Assembly (NCBI RefSeq): GCF_000142805.1
Contig: NC_013084.1
Span: 744,001-808,000 of the forward strand
Direction of reading: 5' to 3'
From: Lachancea thermotolerans CBS 6340
Lineage: Eukaryota > Ascomycota > Saccharomycetes > Saccharomycetales > Saccharomycetaceae
DNA: 64,000 nt
The translations under genes were made by a program, and so were the position numbers. This document shows positions 18,417 through 26,613 of this stretch, piece by piece. The notes beneath the pieces are model-generated. The model saw only the letters and a program-made list of their open reading frames with translations. It was not told the DNA's origin and did not search any database. Every line of letters starts with the position of its first letter. Within the stretch, counting starts at the first letter, position 1.

Positions 18417-18923
18417 ATGGGCTTGATAGAGGAGCGAGGCCGAGACGCAAGCCAGGAGCGAGGCCGGGGCGAGAGCCAGGAGCGCGGGGGCCGGTCGCTG
18501 TCCGAGATCCTGCGCGAGGTGAAGAAGCCCGAGATCCGCAGCCGAGCGCGGCGCGGCGAGGGGGATGCGGCACGTGACCCGCACGTGCCGCCGCCGCTGA
18601 CGCCCACACCGCCGCTGGTGCACACGCCGCCAATGGTACATACGCCGCCGCTGCCGCAGTCCGCCCTGCCGTTCGCGCACATGGCCCCGCTCGCGCACCC
18701 TGCGGCGCTGGCGGTGCCGGCGCGCGCGCCGCCGAGCGCCACACTCCACGAGTGCCACGTGTGCGGCAAGACCTTCTCGCGGCCCAGCGGGCTCAACACC
18801 CACGCCCTGATCCACACCGGCCACCAGCCCTTCGTGTGCGACGTCCCGCACTGCGGCAAGCGTTTCAACGTCAAGAGCAACCTGATCCGCCACAAGAAGA
18901 TCCACGACAAGCCGCGCGACTGA
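18417..18923 (+). CDS. Small C2H2 zinc-finger transcription factor (YPR015C/CMR3 position)
   Basis: 168 residues. The N-terminal half is charged then Pro/Ala-rich, with a PTPPLVHTPPMVHTPPLP repeat. Two C-terminal C2H2 fingers follow: HECHVCGKTFSRPSGLNTHALIH and, after a TGHQP linker, FVCDVPHCGKRFNVKSNLIRHKKIH. The protein ends 5 residues later. Two closely spaced C-terminal fingers of this type fit the YPR013C (CMR3)/YPR015C pair that sits between TIF6 and YPR011C in S. cerevisiae, so this is probably their single ancestor. A function as a DNA-binding regulator is inferred from the fold only; targets are unknown. Very GC-rich. Confidence 0.85.
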   Translation: MGLIEERGRDASQERGRGESQERGGRSLSEILREVKKPEIRSRARRGEGDAARDPHVPPPLTPTPPLVHTPPMVHTPPLPQSALPFAHMAPLAHPAALAVPARAPPSATLHECHVCGKTFSRPSGLNTHALIHTGHQPFVCDVPHCGKRFNVKSNLIRHKKIHDKPRD

Positions 18924-19121
18924 GCGCCCGCGGGCCCGGCCGCCGGTTACCTGTACAGTTTACGTATACGCTTACGTTTGTAGTCTAAAGAACAGCATTT
19001 ACGACCCGCCGGCGCCCTAGAGCCCTGGAGCCCGCGCCCGCAGCGCACCCGATGACCCGTGCACAGTGACACTCGCATTTCGCCGCTGCGCGCCCGCGCC
19101 GGCACCCACCCGTCTGCCCAA

Positions 19122-19153
19122 CGTGCGAAACGTGCGAAACGCGCGAAACGCGC
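19122..19153. repeat. 9-bp tandem repeat (CGTGCGAAA)
   Basis: Three tandem units, CGTGCGAAA, CGTGCGAAA and CGCGCGAAA, then a partial CGCGC. The third unit contains CGCGAAA, which matches the SBF site consensus CRCGAAA. It lies downstream of the zinc-finger gene with no obvious target promoter close by. Confidence 0.8.
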
Positions 19154-19762
19154 TCTCCACGCTCCGCGCGCTCCGCACGCCACGCCGACGCAACGTCACC
19201 TGAAGCGTCGCCATGCGAATCGCCAAATTCTGCGATGGTTGCAGTGCTACGGTAAATTTCAGTCGCGTCTGCATACCAATGCGTGGAACAAATATACTTC
19301 TTCTGTACTTTTCCCCTGCAGCTGAAGACCCAGCGCGGTGATGGAAGAACAAAAAAAAAACGAAAAAAAAAAGAATTAGGTCTGCCTCGTAGTTTCAGAC
19401 GACCAGCCCTGAACGGGCTGCTCAGCGTTCCGATCGACGCAACACTACCGGCGTCAGAGCGATGTCACTAAGGCAGGCGAAGACGTGAGCTAGCGGAGCC
19501 GCGACGAAATCGTATCGGGATGCGGTGAGAACCGGGTGTTGTGATTACGCTGGCAAAACACAGGAAATACCTAGGCAAGACTTAGGTCGCACTGAGAGGT
19601 TCGAACCGACCTGTGCACGACTGTCGTGAAAATCTCGAGCATTCGGTGCATTGGCCCTGCGAGTTGGAGCGCTCTCGCTTTGGGGCCTGGGGCCGCCACT
19701 AGCGAGCGCGCCGCGCTCCCACAGTTAAATGCTATTTTGCGGTTATGTCCGGGCACAATCCA

Positions 19763-19784
19763 GCCGGATCCATCAGGATCCGGC
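19763..19784. repeat. Perfect 9-bp hairpin, 4-nt loop
   Basis: GCCGGATCC (19763-19771), loop ATCA, GGATCCGGC (19776-19784). It is an exact inverted repeat in a gene-free stretch about 300 bp upstream of tRNA-Leu, one of several short-loop hairpins in large gaps of this window. Confidence 0.85.
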
Positions 19785-20076
19785 AGGTGCGGTGGCAAAA
19801 TGGCGGAACTGTGTGTTGGGAAGGGGGCGCATATCGCGGCCCGAGAAGCTCAGGTCTCGCGGAGGGCGGGCCGCGGCCGCAATAATATACGAGCCGTACT
19901 GGAAGCGAACGAGAAGTCCCTGCGCGCGCGGCGGGTCACGTGAGCACGCACGTTGTGCGCAAGTCGTGCGTGTGCTGTGCGATCCGCAGCGCGCGTGCCG
20001 TCCTCGGCTCATACGGCGGTGGGCACCGCCGGCGCAAGTGGTCTTATAGGCGGATATCGAGTGGATCTATCACCAA

Positions 20077-20176
20077 GGGAGTTTGGCCGAGTGGTTAAGG
20101 CGTCAGATTTAGGTTCTTTCAAAGTTCAAACATTCTGATATCTTCGGATTCGCGAGTTCGAATCTCGTAGCTCTCA
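20077..20176 (+). tRNA. tL(UAG): tRNA-Leu (UAG) with a 19-nt intron
   Basis: Type II cloverleaf starting GGGAGTTTGGCCGAG, with variable arm ATATCTTCGGAT, T-arm GAGTTCGAATCTC and 3' end AGCTCTCA. The anticodon loop reads ATTTAGG, giving UAG. Exon 1 ends at 20113 and exon 2 begins TTCTGATATC at 20133, leaving a 19-nt intron (20114-20132), which is expected for this yeast family. A T6 run at about 20180 is the likely Pol III terminator. Confidence 0.96.
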
Positions 20177-20340
20177 TTATTTTTTGCTGGACAAGAAGGT
20201 GTCGCGTGGTTCGGAGAAGGCCGAGCACCAGAAGTGAAAAATATTGGATCGCCGCGAAACTCTCAGGCGCGGCGCGTCCCGGATCGTAGTTTTTTCACGC
20301 AGCGCGACGGCGGACCCGTGCTGTGGCGATTCAACGGCCA

Positions 20341-21294
20341 ATGGCCCAGGAAAACGGCTGGACAAGGGCTCTCAGGAGCGACGCCAGCGTGGCGTTCATC
20401 GCGGGCGGCGTGGCCGGCGCGGTGTCGCGCACGGTGGTGTCGCCGTTCGAAAGAGTCAAGATCCTGCTGCAGGTGCAGAGCTCCACACACGCGTACAACC
20501 AGGGCATTTTCGGGGCTGTCAGGCAGGTGTACGCGGAGGAGGGCGTCCCCGGGCTGCTGCGCGGCAACGGCCTGAACTGCGTGCGGATCTTCCCCTACAG
20601 CGCGGTGCAGTTCGTCGTGTACGAGTTCTGCAAGAAGCAGTGGTTCGAGCGCGGCGCGGCCGACGGGCGCGCGCCGCAGCAGATGCAGAACTGGCAGCGG
20701 CTGCTCAGCGGCGCGCTGTGCGGCGGCTGCAGCGTGCTGGCGACGTACCCGCTGGACCTCGTGCGCACCCGGCTGTCCATCCAGACGGCGAACCTTGCGA
20801 GCCTGCAGCGCGCCAAGGCCGCCAACGTCGCCAAGCCGCCTGGCGTGTGGGAGCTGCTGGAGAACACGTACAAAAATGAGGGCGGCGTGGTGGGCCTGTA
20901 CCGCGGCGTCTGGCCCACCAGCATCGGCGTCGTGCCCTACGTCGCGCTCAACTTCGCCGTCTACGAGCAGCTGCGCGAGTTCATTCCGCCCAGCGTCGAC
21001 CCCGGCTGGGCCAGCGTGTTCAAGCTCACCATCGGCGCGCTGAGCGGCGGCGTGGCCCAGACCATCACCTACCCGTTCGACCTGCTTCGGCGCCGCTTCC
21101 AGGTGCTGGCTATGGGCCAGAACGAGCTGGGCTTCCGCTACAAGAGCGTAACCGACGCGCTCGTCACCATAGGCCGCACCGAAGGCTTCAAGGGCTACTA
21201 CAAAGGCCTGACTGCCAACCTTTTCAAGGTTGTCCCATCCACAGCTGTTAGCTGGGTCGTCTACGAAGCTGTCCGCGACCTCATGCAGGCGTAG
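20341..21294 (+). CDS. YPR011C: Mitochondrial carrier, YPR011C-type (APS/PAPS transporter family)
   Basis: 317 residues from the ATG at 20341 (MAQENGWTRALRSDASVAF). Three mitochondrial-carrier repeats, each with a PxD/ExxK/R signature: SPFERVKILLQ, YPLDLVRTRLS and YPFDLLRRRFQ, each followed by a G-rich second helix (GLLRGNGLNCVRIFPYSA, GLYRGVWPTSIGVVPY, GYYKGLTANLFKVVPS). These form six membrane helices in the inner mitochondrial membrane. Yeast Ypr011c transports adenosine 5'-phosphosulfate and PAPS in vitro. Synteny with TIF6 and MIN8 matches S. cerevisiae. GC is very high at the 5' end and falls towards the 3' end. Confidence 0.95.
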   Translation: MAQENGWTRALRSDASVAFIAGGVAGAVSRTVVSPFERVKILLQVQSSTHAYNQGIFGAVRQVYAEEGVPGLLRGNGLNCVRIFPYSAVQFVVYEFCKKQWFERGAADGRAPQQMQNWQRLLSGALCGGCSVLATYPLDLVRTRLSIQTANLASLQRAKAANVAKPPGVWELLENTYKNEGGVVGLYRGVWPTSIGVVPYVALNFAVYEQLREFIPPSVDPGWASVFKLTIGALSGGVAQTITYPFDLLRRRFQVLAMGQNELGFRYKSVTDALVTIGRTEGFKGYYKGLTANLFKVVPSTAVSWVVYEAVRDLMQA

Positions 21295-21551
21295 TAAGGA
21301 GCACGACAGGCGCTCTGCTAGAGGCAAGTAGGAACTAGTTAAGACCATATTCATAGCATCTTGCCCAGGGACCACTGTCCGCTGCGGGACTATTCGCGAG
21401 TAACTGGGTCCATGAGCCAATCATATCTGTGAAATAATCTCGAATCACGTCAGACGAACGTGTCTTCAAAGTTGAAAAGTTGGCACACGATCGATAACTC
21501 CATGGACATAGCCAGACCTCCCCATCACAGAGTTTAATTAACAAGACAGCG

Positions 21552-22033
21552 ATGAGACCTACTAGTTTGCTATTGAACGCGGCCGTATGTTTACAGTGAT
21601 GAATTTGTGTGCGGATGACGGCGAACGCCCGCCCAAAGAAGCGCCCCGAAGACCCTTGCGCAAAAATAGTTGGCGCGCGGCGATGACTTTTCCCGTCTGT
21701 CAAAGGGCCGGCTCCAGGGGCTGCCCGTAGGCCTCTGACGCAACTCGATACTTCGTACTAGCTGCCGGGGACCGCGCGCTCGCTTCCTACCGCATCTGCC
21801 TCCGCGACTCTACTAACTCGCAACCTCAGAAGAAACAAAAGTCTGGCTTCGACATCCCTGTTGAACTGACTCCTCTGTTTGTCGCCATGGGTGTTGCCGT
21901 CTCCTCTGCCTGCTGGTTCACTTACAAGAAGTTTAGATGGGACGAAAGTCTGAGAGTTGGTAGAAAGAACCCTGACAGATCTGGCCTGAAGACGATCTTG
22001 GAGGAGCCTGAAAAGTTCGAAAAGAAAGAGTAA
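21552..22033 (+). CDS. MIN8: Small mitochondrial membrane protein Min8 (YPR010C-A), spliced
   Basis: Two exons. Exon 1 at 21552-21584 encodes MRPTSLLLNAA. The intron at 21585-21829 (245 nt) has donor GTATGT, branch point TACTAAC at about 21810 and acceptor CTCAG. Exon 2 at 21830-22033 encodes KKQKSGFDIPVELTPLF... with one predicted membrane helix (LFVAMGVAVSSACWFTYKKF) and an acidic/basic tail. The joined product is 78 residues. Its N-terminus and core resemble S. cerevisiae Ypr010c-a (MRPAQLLLN..., IPVELTPLFLAVGVAL), itself beside YPR011C. Exon 1 is only 11 codons and the full product is missed by a simple ORF scan. It is inferred to sit in the inner mitochondrial membrane; its function is poorly known. 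Confidence 0.9.
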
Positions 22034-22402
22034 GCTCTTCCTCCCGCTTAGGCATCGGCTGTTCTGTCGACAGGACCTGGAGCCCTACAATTCGATGCAG
22101 CATGCATTTTCCGCGTTCGAGGCCTTGCCCAAAACGCTGCCCAATTAATCTAAGTTATTCAATATACGTAAACATTCATGATCAATCATCGATTCAGTGG
22201 AGTTGCAAAGTTATATCCAAACCTCTGTACCATATGAACTATTTGCAGGTTGGTATTTACATTTATGGAGAGAATATCAATTATTTTGAGCATGCCACAG
22301 CCGAAAGCTTGATGCCCTCCTTTCCTGTGGAGGGCAGCGTGGCTTTATTGTATCCTAGGCTAGAAGCTATTAGTTGAATGTAGATAAACTGCTATAGCAG
22401 AA
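22034..22402. other. Convergent spacer between MIN8 and the purine permease
   Basis: 369 bp of mainly AT-rich 3' flank for both genes. No motif, RNA or reading frame that I can support. Confidence 0.6.
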
Positions 22403-24265
22403 TTAGGTTGAAGGAGACGTTTCTCCTGCAGAGACAAATATTCTATCGTCCTTTCCTTCGAAACTATTCTGAGGATTACTGACACCGTTATCCTTGGACA
22501 TAGCTTCCTTCGCCTTGCCTGTCAGCACCGGTCCTCCTTCAGCAAGGGCAGACCGTTGGCCCTCCAAAGCGGTTAAGTTGCCTTGTTGGATTTCAATGTC
22601 GTCCATCAGGTCCTCGTCTAGCTCTTGTGGAATCATCAAATTCAGTATGATTCCTATAACGCCTGCAATGGCAAAGCCCGTCTCCATGATCAAAATAATG
22701 GCATCCAAGAAACCCTGCAGCGATTGGTTCGATCCCGAGTAGTGGAAGAAAGTCTCAAACCAGTTTGGTACCAAGATAGCGCCAAACCCAAAGAGCAGAG
22801 TCCCTGTAAGCACGAATCTGTCACGCCTCGTGAATGGGATTGTTGATATAATCTTAAGACCAGAAACGGCCACACTGGTGAATAGAAAAGTTGTCATTCC
22901 TCCAAGAACAGGCTTTGGGATCGACACAAGGGCAGCACCAAACTTGGCAAAGATGCCCATTAGCAGAAGGAAAAAACAACACCAGTAGCCTACTTGTCTG
23001 TTAGCGCACTTCGTCAACGAAATAACACCATTGTTCTGAGCAAAAGTAGACATTGGGGGGAGGGTGAAAAGCGCAGATAGAATACCACTTAAACCATCAC
23101 TCAGCACCGCACCCTGAATTCTTGTTTCGTATATTTCGCCCTCGACTTCCATACGGGAAACGTCGCAAGTCGCCGTAACATCACCAATACACTCTTGGGC
23201 CAGAACAATGTACATTACAAGCATGGGAAGCACGATGGGGCCGTAAACCTTGAGCGGAAACGTGTGGACCCACAAAAAGGTGGCGGCTGGTGCGCTGTCG
23301 ATAGAGGAATGGTCGAAGTAACCACACGCGGCCGCAACAATACAACCTACAATAAGCCCGACAATAACGGCACAAGATTTCATAATCGGAGACCCCCATT
23401 TTTCACAAGTGACGATGGTCGTGAAAACAAGAAAGCCGAGTCCAATGAACCTTGCGCTGCCCCACTCTCCAGCCATGGGTGCACCCTCAGATGGGCAAAT
23501 AGCACCAACACATCCGGAACCACCGACCCAGTCATTGAAGCCGCTTTGAATCAAACTCACTGCAATACAAAGAACGACAGGACCGGTGACAATTTTAGGA
23601 AAGACCTTTTGCAAAACCTTTGGAGGTGTGAAGGACATAGCCACTTCCAGCAAGGCACAACAAGCCGCGGTCCCCAACAACGCACCATATCCCGCGTAAC
23701 AGGCCCCTTTTGTGCCGTCTGCTTCCATAGGGCAAAAGCCTGAGGTGTACATGACAGGAATGGCTTTCTCGACAATTGTGATAGTGGCGAAAGAAGTACC
23801 AACAACGGAGAGAAGACCAGAGCCGATATAGTAGGGTGTGTAAGGGATGTGGAATCTTGTGATCTGTATGCTGGACATGATGGCAGAAACTATCAGCGAT
23901 GCCGACACGAGATACTGCTGAACCTCCATAGGGAAATTCGCCACAGATGAAATAATGATGGGGGGAGTAATCACACCCGCTAACATTGCCAACGAGTGTT
24001 GAAGACCCAGTAGCAGACCCAAAAGAATGGGCATTTCGGAGTGTACGGAAAAAAATGGCTGATCTCTATGCATCGGCTCGATGCCGCGTTTGCGGTTGAC
24101 CCAGTCTTTGAATGGGTACGAAGGTGTAAACAAAAAGGCATAGTCGTAGTCTCCTAACAAGCCTTCTCTCGTCGTAAACTTGTGCAGGATTTTCTGCCAG
24201 GTGCTTCTAACCCTGCTCCCGACTCGCACAGCGCTCGCTTCTTGCGAGCTTTCTTCGAATTCCAT
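22403..24265 (-). CDS. NCS2/NAT purine permease, UapA/UapC-type uric acid-xanthine transporter
   Basis: 620 residues with 12-14 hydrophobic segments, matching the fungal UapA/UapC length. Family signatures are intact: the QH pair in the first membrane helix (LLGLQHSLAMLAG), the QE-GD motif (AQECIGDVTAT), and the NAT signature QNNGVISLTK, which in UapA sets purine specificity. The N-terminus DYDYAFLFTPSYPFKDW and an acidic cytosolic C-terminus (LDEDLMDDIEIQ) resemble the trafficking and turnover determinants of UapA. It imports uric acid/xanthine at the plasma membrane with H+. S. cerevisiae has no orthologue, so there is no gene symbol. Three GATAAG-type sites upstream suggest nitrogen-catabolite control. 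A uricase gene lies about 30 kb away in the same window. Confidence 0.92.
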   Translation of the reverse strand: MEFEESSQEASAVRVGSRVRSTWQKILHKFTTREGLLGDYDYAFLFTPSYPFKDWVNRKRGIEPMHRDQPFFSVHSEMPILLGLLLGLQHSLAMLAGVITPPIIISSVANFPMEVQQYLVSASLIVSAIMSSIQITRFHIPYTPYYIGSGLLSVVGTSFATITIVEKAIPVMYTSGFCPMEADGTKGACYAGYGALLGTAACCALLEVAMSFTPPKVLQKVFPKIVTGPVVLCIAVSLIQSGFNDWVGGSGCVGAICPSEGAPMAGEWGSARFIGLGFLVFTTIVTCEKWGSPIMKSCAVIVGLIVGCIVAAACGYFDHSSIDSAPAATFLWVHTFPLKVYGPIVLPMLVMYIVLAQECIGDVTATCDVSRMEVEGEIYETRIQGAVLSDGLSGILSALFTLPPMSTFAQNNGVISLTKCANRQVGYWCCFFLLLMGIFAKFGAALVSIPKPVLGGMTTFLFTSVAVSGLKIISTIPFTRRDRFVLTGTLLFGFGAILVPNWFETFFHYSGSNQSLQGFLDAIILIMETGFAIAGVIGIILNLMIPQELDEDLMDDIEIQQGNLTALEGQRSALAEGGPVLTGKAKEAMSKDNGVSNPQNSFEGKDDRIFVSAGETSPST

Positions 24266-24959
24266 ACTATTGCTCAGTACTGATTATAGTTGTGTGGCCC
24301 GCAAGTGAAGATTAATACGGGGTTCTTCAGACTGTCTTTTGCGTACTTATCAGCTCGTTGGTAGCTTTATAAGAAATCTTGATATGGCTTTAGGATGTGA
24401 GATGACTCACGGTGAACTGCAGCCCTTAATTCGAACCACTTAGGAAAGATGAACTCTGAGTCCTAACAAGCGCTCCTTGATCATTGCGAAGAAGTGCTCT
24501 TAGTTCATGGTTAGTTCCACTTTCTTATATACTGATGGGTGCGATGAGCTTAGTGGAAAACTGCACTGATAAATTCAAGATTGTGCGGATGCTATAGATA
24601 AGCCAAAACTGAGGAGCCCGAAAAATCAGAGAACTAGGTTGCCACTGTTCTGACAAAACTAGCCGCTTTGGGTTACAAAATGTCCGAAAACTGCGTCTGG
24701 CACTGATCTTTTCACCGCTCAGATCCTTGCCATTGATCTCGCTCATGCCCGCTTATCGCTGCAGCCAACCAAAGAACAGACATTGGAAAGCGGGGCTTAA
24801 TCTAATGAGGGTAATGATGGACGAAATAGATATGTAAGACTAACGTAACCAGCACCCTCGCAGGACCCCGGGATCCGGAGTACTTAGGTTCCTTTGAGGC
24901 TCTTAGTGGCTTATTCACTATGTACATGATATTGAATATTTTGATTGTGCATTGTATCG
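24266..24959 (-). promoter_or_regulatory. Purine permease promoter with GATA-factor sites
   Basis: 694-bp gap between the permease 5' end and the DPC29 3' end, with no gene recognised. Exact GATAAG cores occur at 24346-24351 (as CTTATC), 24597-24602 and 24752-24757 (as CTTATC), with a GATAAA at about 24568. Clustered GATAAG sites are bound by Gln3/Gat1 in nitrogen-regulated promoters of this family. Confidence 0.6.
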
Positions 24960-25820
24960 CTACTTTCTCAGGTTGCAGTAAAAATCCGTAACATCGTCTA
25001 TTTCGTCAAGCTGGCCCATAAACTTTTCAACCGACTTCATAGTGTCTTCGTTCTGGACATCCACTAACATGTCACTCTTGGGCACGTAGCCAATCCCAAC
25101 CTCTTTGATATGGAAACCATGCTGTTTAAGGCTCGATGCCACCTGGTTTGTCGCCGCAGGCTCGGTGCTGAGCTCGTAGACGCTCGATGCAAAGCCGGGC
25201 GCCAGGTCTTCAGCGGCCAATGCATCGTTTTCAGGATCCACCTGTTCCAGGTCCTCAACGCCCTCGTGTTCAAGCACCTTCTCAAAGACCTGATCGAAGT
25301 CGTCGAGTTCCTGCGGCGGCTGCACGATAATGTAGCCTTTCCTGTCGAAGAAGTAGAGCGTAGGAGTCATGCTGCCGTTGACCTTGCTAAAGGTGCTCCT
25401 CACCAGGCCAATGGTTCTGTTTTTATTGTCGGTCAACGCCTCAACAACAAATGCGACACCGCCGGGGCCCATGCCTTCGTAGACGCACGACCCGGATTTC
25501 GAACCGTCCTTGCCACCTGCCCCCGAGCCCTTCTTGATGGCGTTCTCGACCACTCTTTTGGTAACGTTGTTCTTGTTGGCGGACTCGATAGCCGCAGCCA
25601 GCCGGATGTTTAGCGCAGGGTCGGTGGAGCCGCCGCCGAGCTTCACAGCGAGCGCGATCTGATTAGCGAACTTGTTGAAGAGCTTGTTCTTCTCGGCATC
25701 GTTCTTTGCCTTGTCGTGCTTGATGGTCGACCACTTGTTATGACCCGATAGTCTTGCGCTGCAAGTTGAGAAAAGGCGTAAGGCCGACGGGCAGCGGCCG
25801 GGTTTCAAAAGACGCAGCAT
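24960..25820 (-). CDS. DPC29: Mitochondrial TACO1/YebC-family translational activator
   Basis: 286 residues (S. cerevisiae Ygr021w 290). The N-terminus MLRLLKPGRCPSALRLFSTC is basic with no acidic residues, as for a mitochondrial presequence. The YebC/PmpR core follows: SGHNKWSTIKHDKAKNDAEK, then VTKRVVENAIKKGSG, YEGMGPGGVAFVVEALTDN and the C-terminal domain ending DFYCNLRK. Members of this family relieve ribosome stalling on polyproline stretches; in mitochondria TACO1/Dpc29 supports synthesis of respiratory subunits. It is divergent from VMA7, exactly the YGR021W-YGR020C arrangement. Confidence 0.94.
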   Translation of the reverse strand: MLRLLKPGRCPSALRLFSTCSARLSGHNKWSTIKHDKAKNDAEKNKLFNKFANQIALAVKLGGGSTDPALNIRLAAAIESANKNNVTKRVVENAIKKGSGAGGKDGSKSGSCVYEGMGPGGVAFVVEALTDNKNRTIGLVRSTFSKVNGSMTPTLYFFDRKGYIIVQPPQELDDFDQVFEKVLEHEGVEDLEQVDPENDALAAEDLAPGFASSVYELSTEPAATNQVASSLKQHGFHIKEVGIGYVPKSDMLVDVQNEDTMKSVEKFMGQLDEIDDVTDFYCNLRK

Positions 25821-26158
25821 ATCTGGATAGCGACTTTGGAGGAATCTTTTCTAACAGCACCGCAACTCGAACCTGTCATTAAACCAATTGATTTTTTAAT
25901 CTCGGTGATTCTAGAAGATCATGTCAAGTTCGCAGTTAAAAAAAGCTGGATGTGCATGCGGAGGGGACCGAAACCCACCCGGTGTAAGCATAGCATCGCT
26001 CCTACCAACCCAAAACTACGGACGCACGCGCTGCATCAGCCCGTGCCGCTATCGTGATGTCAAAGTGTTGATATCACGTGGAACGAACAAAGTCGTTTAA
26101 GCTGGCCCAAAGTCACCGTCCACAACTTTCCCTTCAAAGACACTCCGACCAACAAACA
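25821..26158. promoter_or_regulatory. Divergent DPC29/VMA7 promoter with an E-box
   Basis: 338 bp shared promoter. ATCACGTGG with CACGTG at 26075-26080 lies about 80 bp from the VMA7 ATG. GATAGCG and AT-rich tracts sit on the DPC29 side. No gene fits here. Confidence 0.5.
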
Positions 26159-26515
26159 ATGTCCGAAAACCGCTCTCTAATCGCTATTATCGGTGACGAA
26201 GACACCTGCACAGGCCTTTTGCTGGCCGGTGTTGGCCAGATTTCGCCATCAAGCCAGGAGAAGAACTTCTTTATGTACCAAGAAGGCAAAACTACTCGTG
26301 AAGAAATTCTTGGTGCTTTTGACAAGTTTACTCAAGAAAGAGACGACATCGCGATTTTGTTGATTAACCAGCACGTTGCCGAGAAGATTAGGGGCCAGGT
26401 GGACAGCTACACTGCCGCCTTCCCCGCTGTTCTTGAGATTCCTTCCAAAGAGCATCCTTACGACCCTGAAAAGGATTCAGTTTTGAAGAGGGTCAGGAGA
26501 CTTTTCGGAGAATAG
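26159..26515 (+). CDS. VMA7: V-ATPase V1 subunit F
   Basis: 118 residues, the same length as S. cerevisiae Vma7, from the ATG at 26159 ([16 protein letters not shown]). An upstream in-frame ATG at 26078 adds 27 residues absent from the family and is rejected as the main start. Conserved blocks: [51 protein letters not shown] and the C-terminal [14 protein letters not shown]. Subunit F is part of the central stalk of the vacuolar proton pump. It is convergent with CHS5 (98 bp between stop codons). Confidence 0.97.
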   Translation: MSENRSLIAIIGDEDTCTGLLLAGVGQISPSSQEKNFFMYQEGKTTREEILGAFDKFTQERDDIAILLINQHVAEKIRGQVDSYTAAFPAVLEIPSKEHPYDPEKDSVLKRVRRLFGE

Positions 26516-26613
26516 ACACAGACAAAAAAAAATGTATACCAAGACGTGTGTAGAATAGATAGAATTGACGTTACGATAAGTTCGCTGGTTTTCAACGTAC
26601 ACTCTATATAAGA

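Larger units (their letters stand above)
18924..20076. other. GC-rich 1.15-kb gap between zinc-finger gene and tRNA-Leu
   Basis: No gene recognised. It contains a 9-bp tandem repeat (19122-19148), A-runs at about 19350-19371, a perfect hairpin (19763-19784) and a CACGTG at 19937-19942. GGTTCGAACC near 19602 resembles a tRNA B box, but the flanks do not pair into a T-arm. Confidence 0.5.

Noticed and set aside
18035-18910. 291-codon minus-strand frame across the zinc-finger gene and its upstream gap
   Set aside because: Shadow of GC-rich DNA; the sense strand encodes two intact C2H2 fingers.
19560-19640. tRNA-like B box GGTTCGAACC
   Set aside because: Flanking bases do not form a T-stem, and no A box or acceptor stem is present on either strand.
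20263-21420. 385-codon open frame antisense to the YPR011C-type carrier
   Set aside because: It mirrors a GC-rich, G/C-ending gene whose reverse strand rarely meets stops; composition is His/Arg/Ala-rich with no domain, and the sense strand is a complete carrier.
24660-24700. Centromere-like GTCCGAAAA (CDEIII core)
   Set aside because: No CDEI plus AT-rich CDEII at the right distance; none of the CACGTG sites in the window has this arrangement either.
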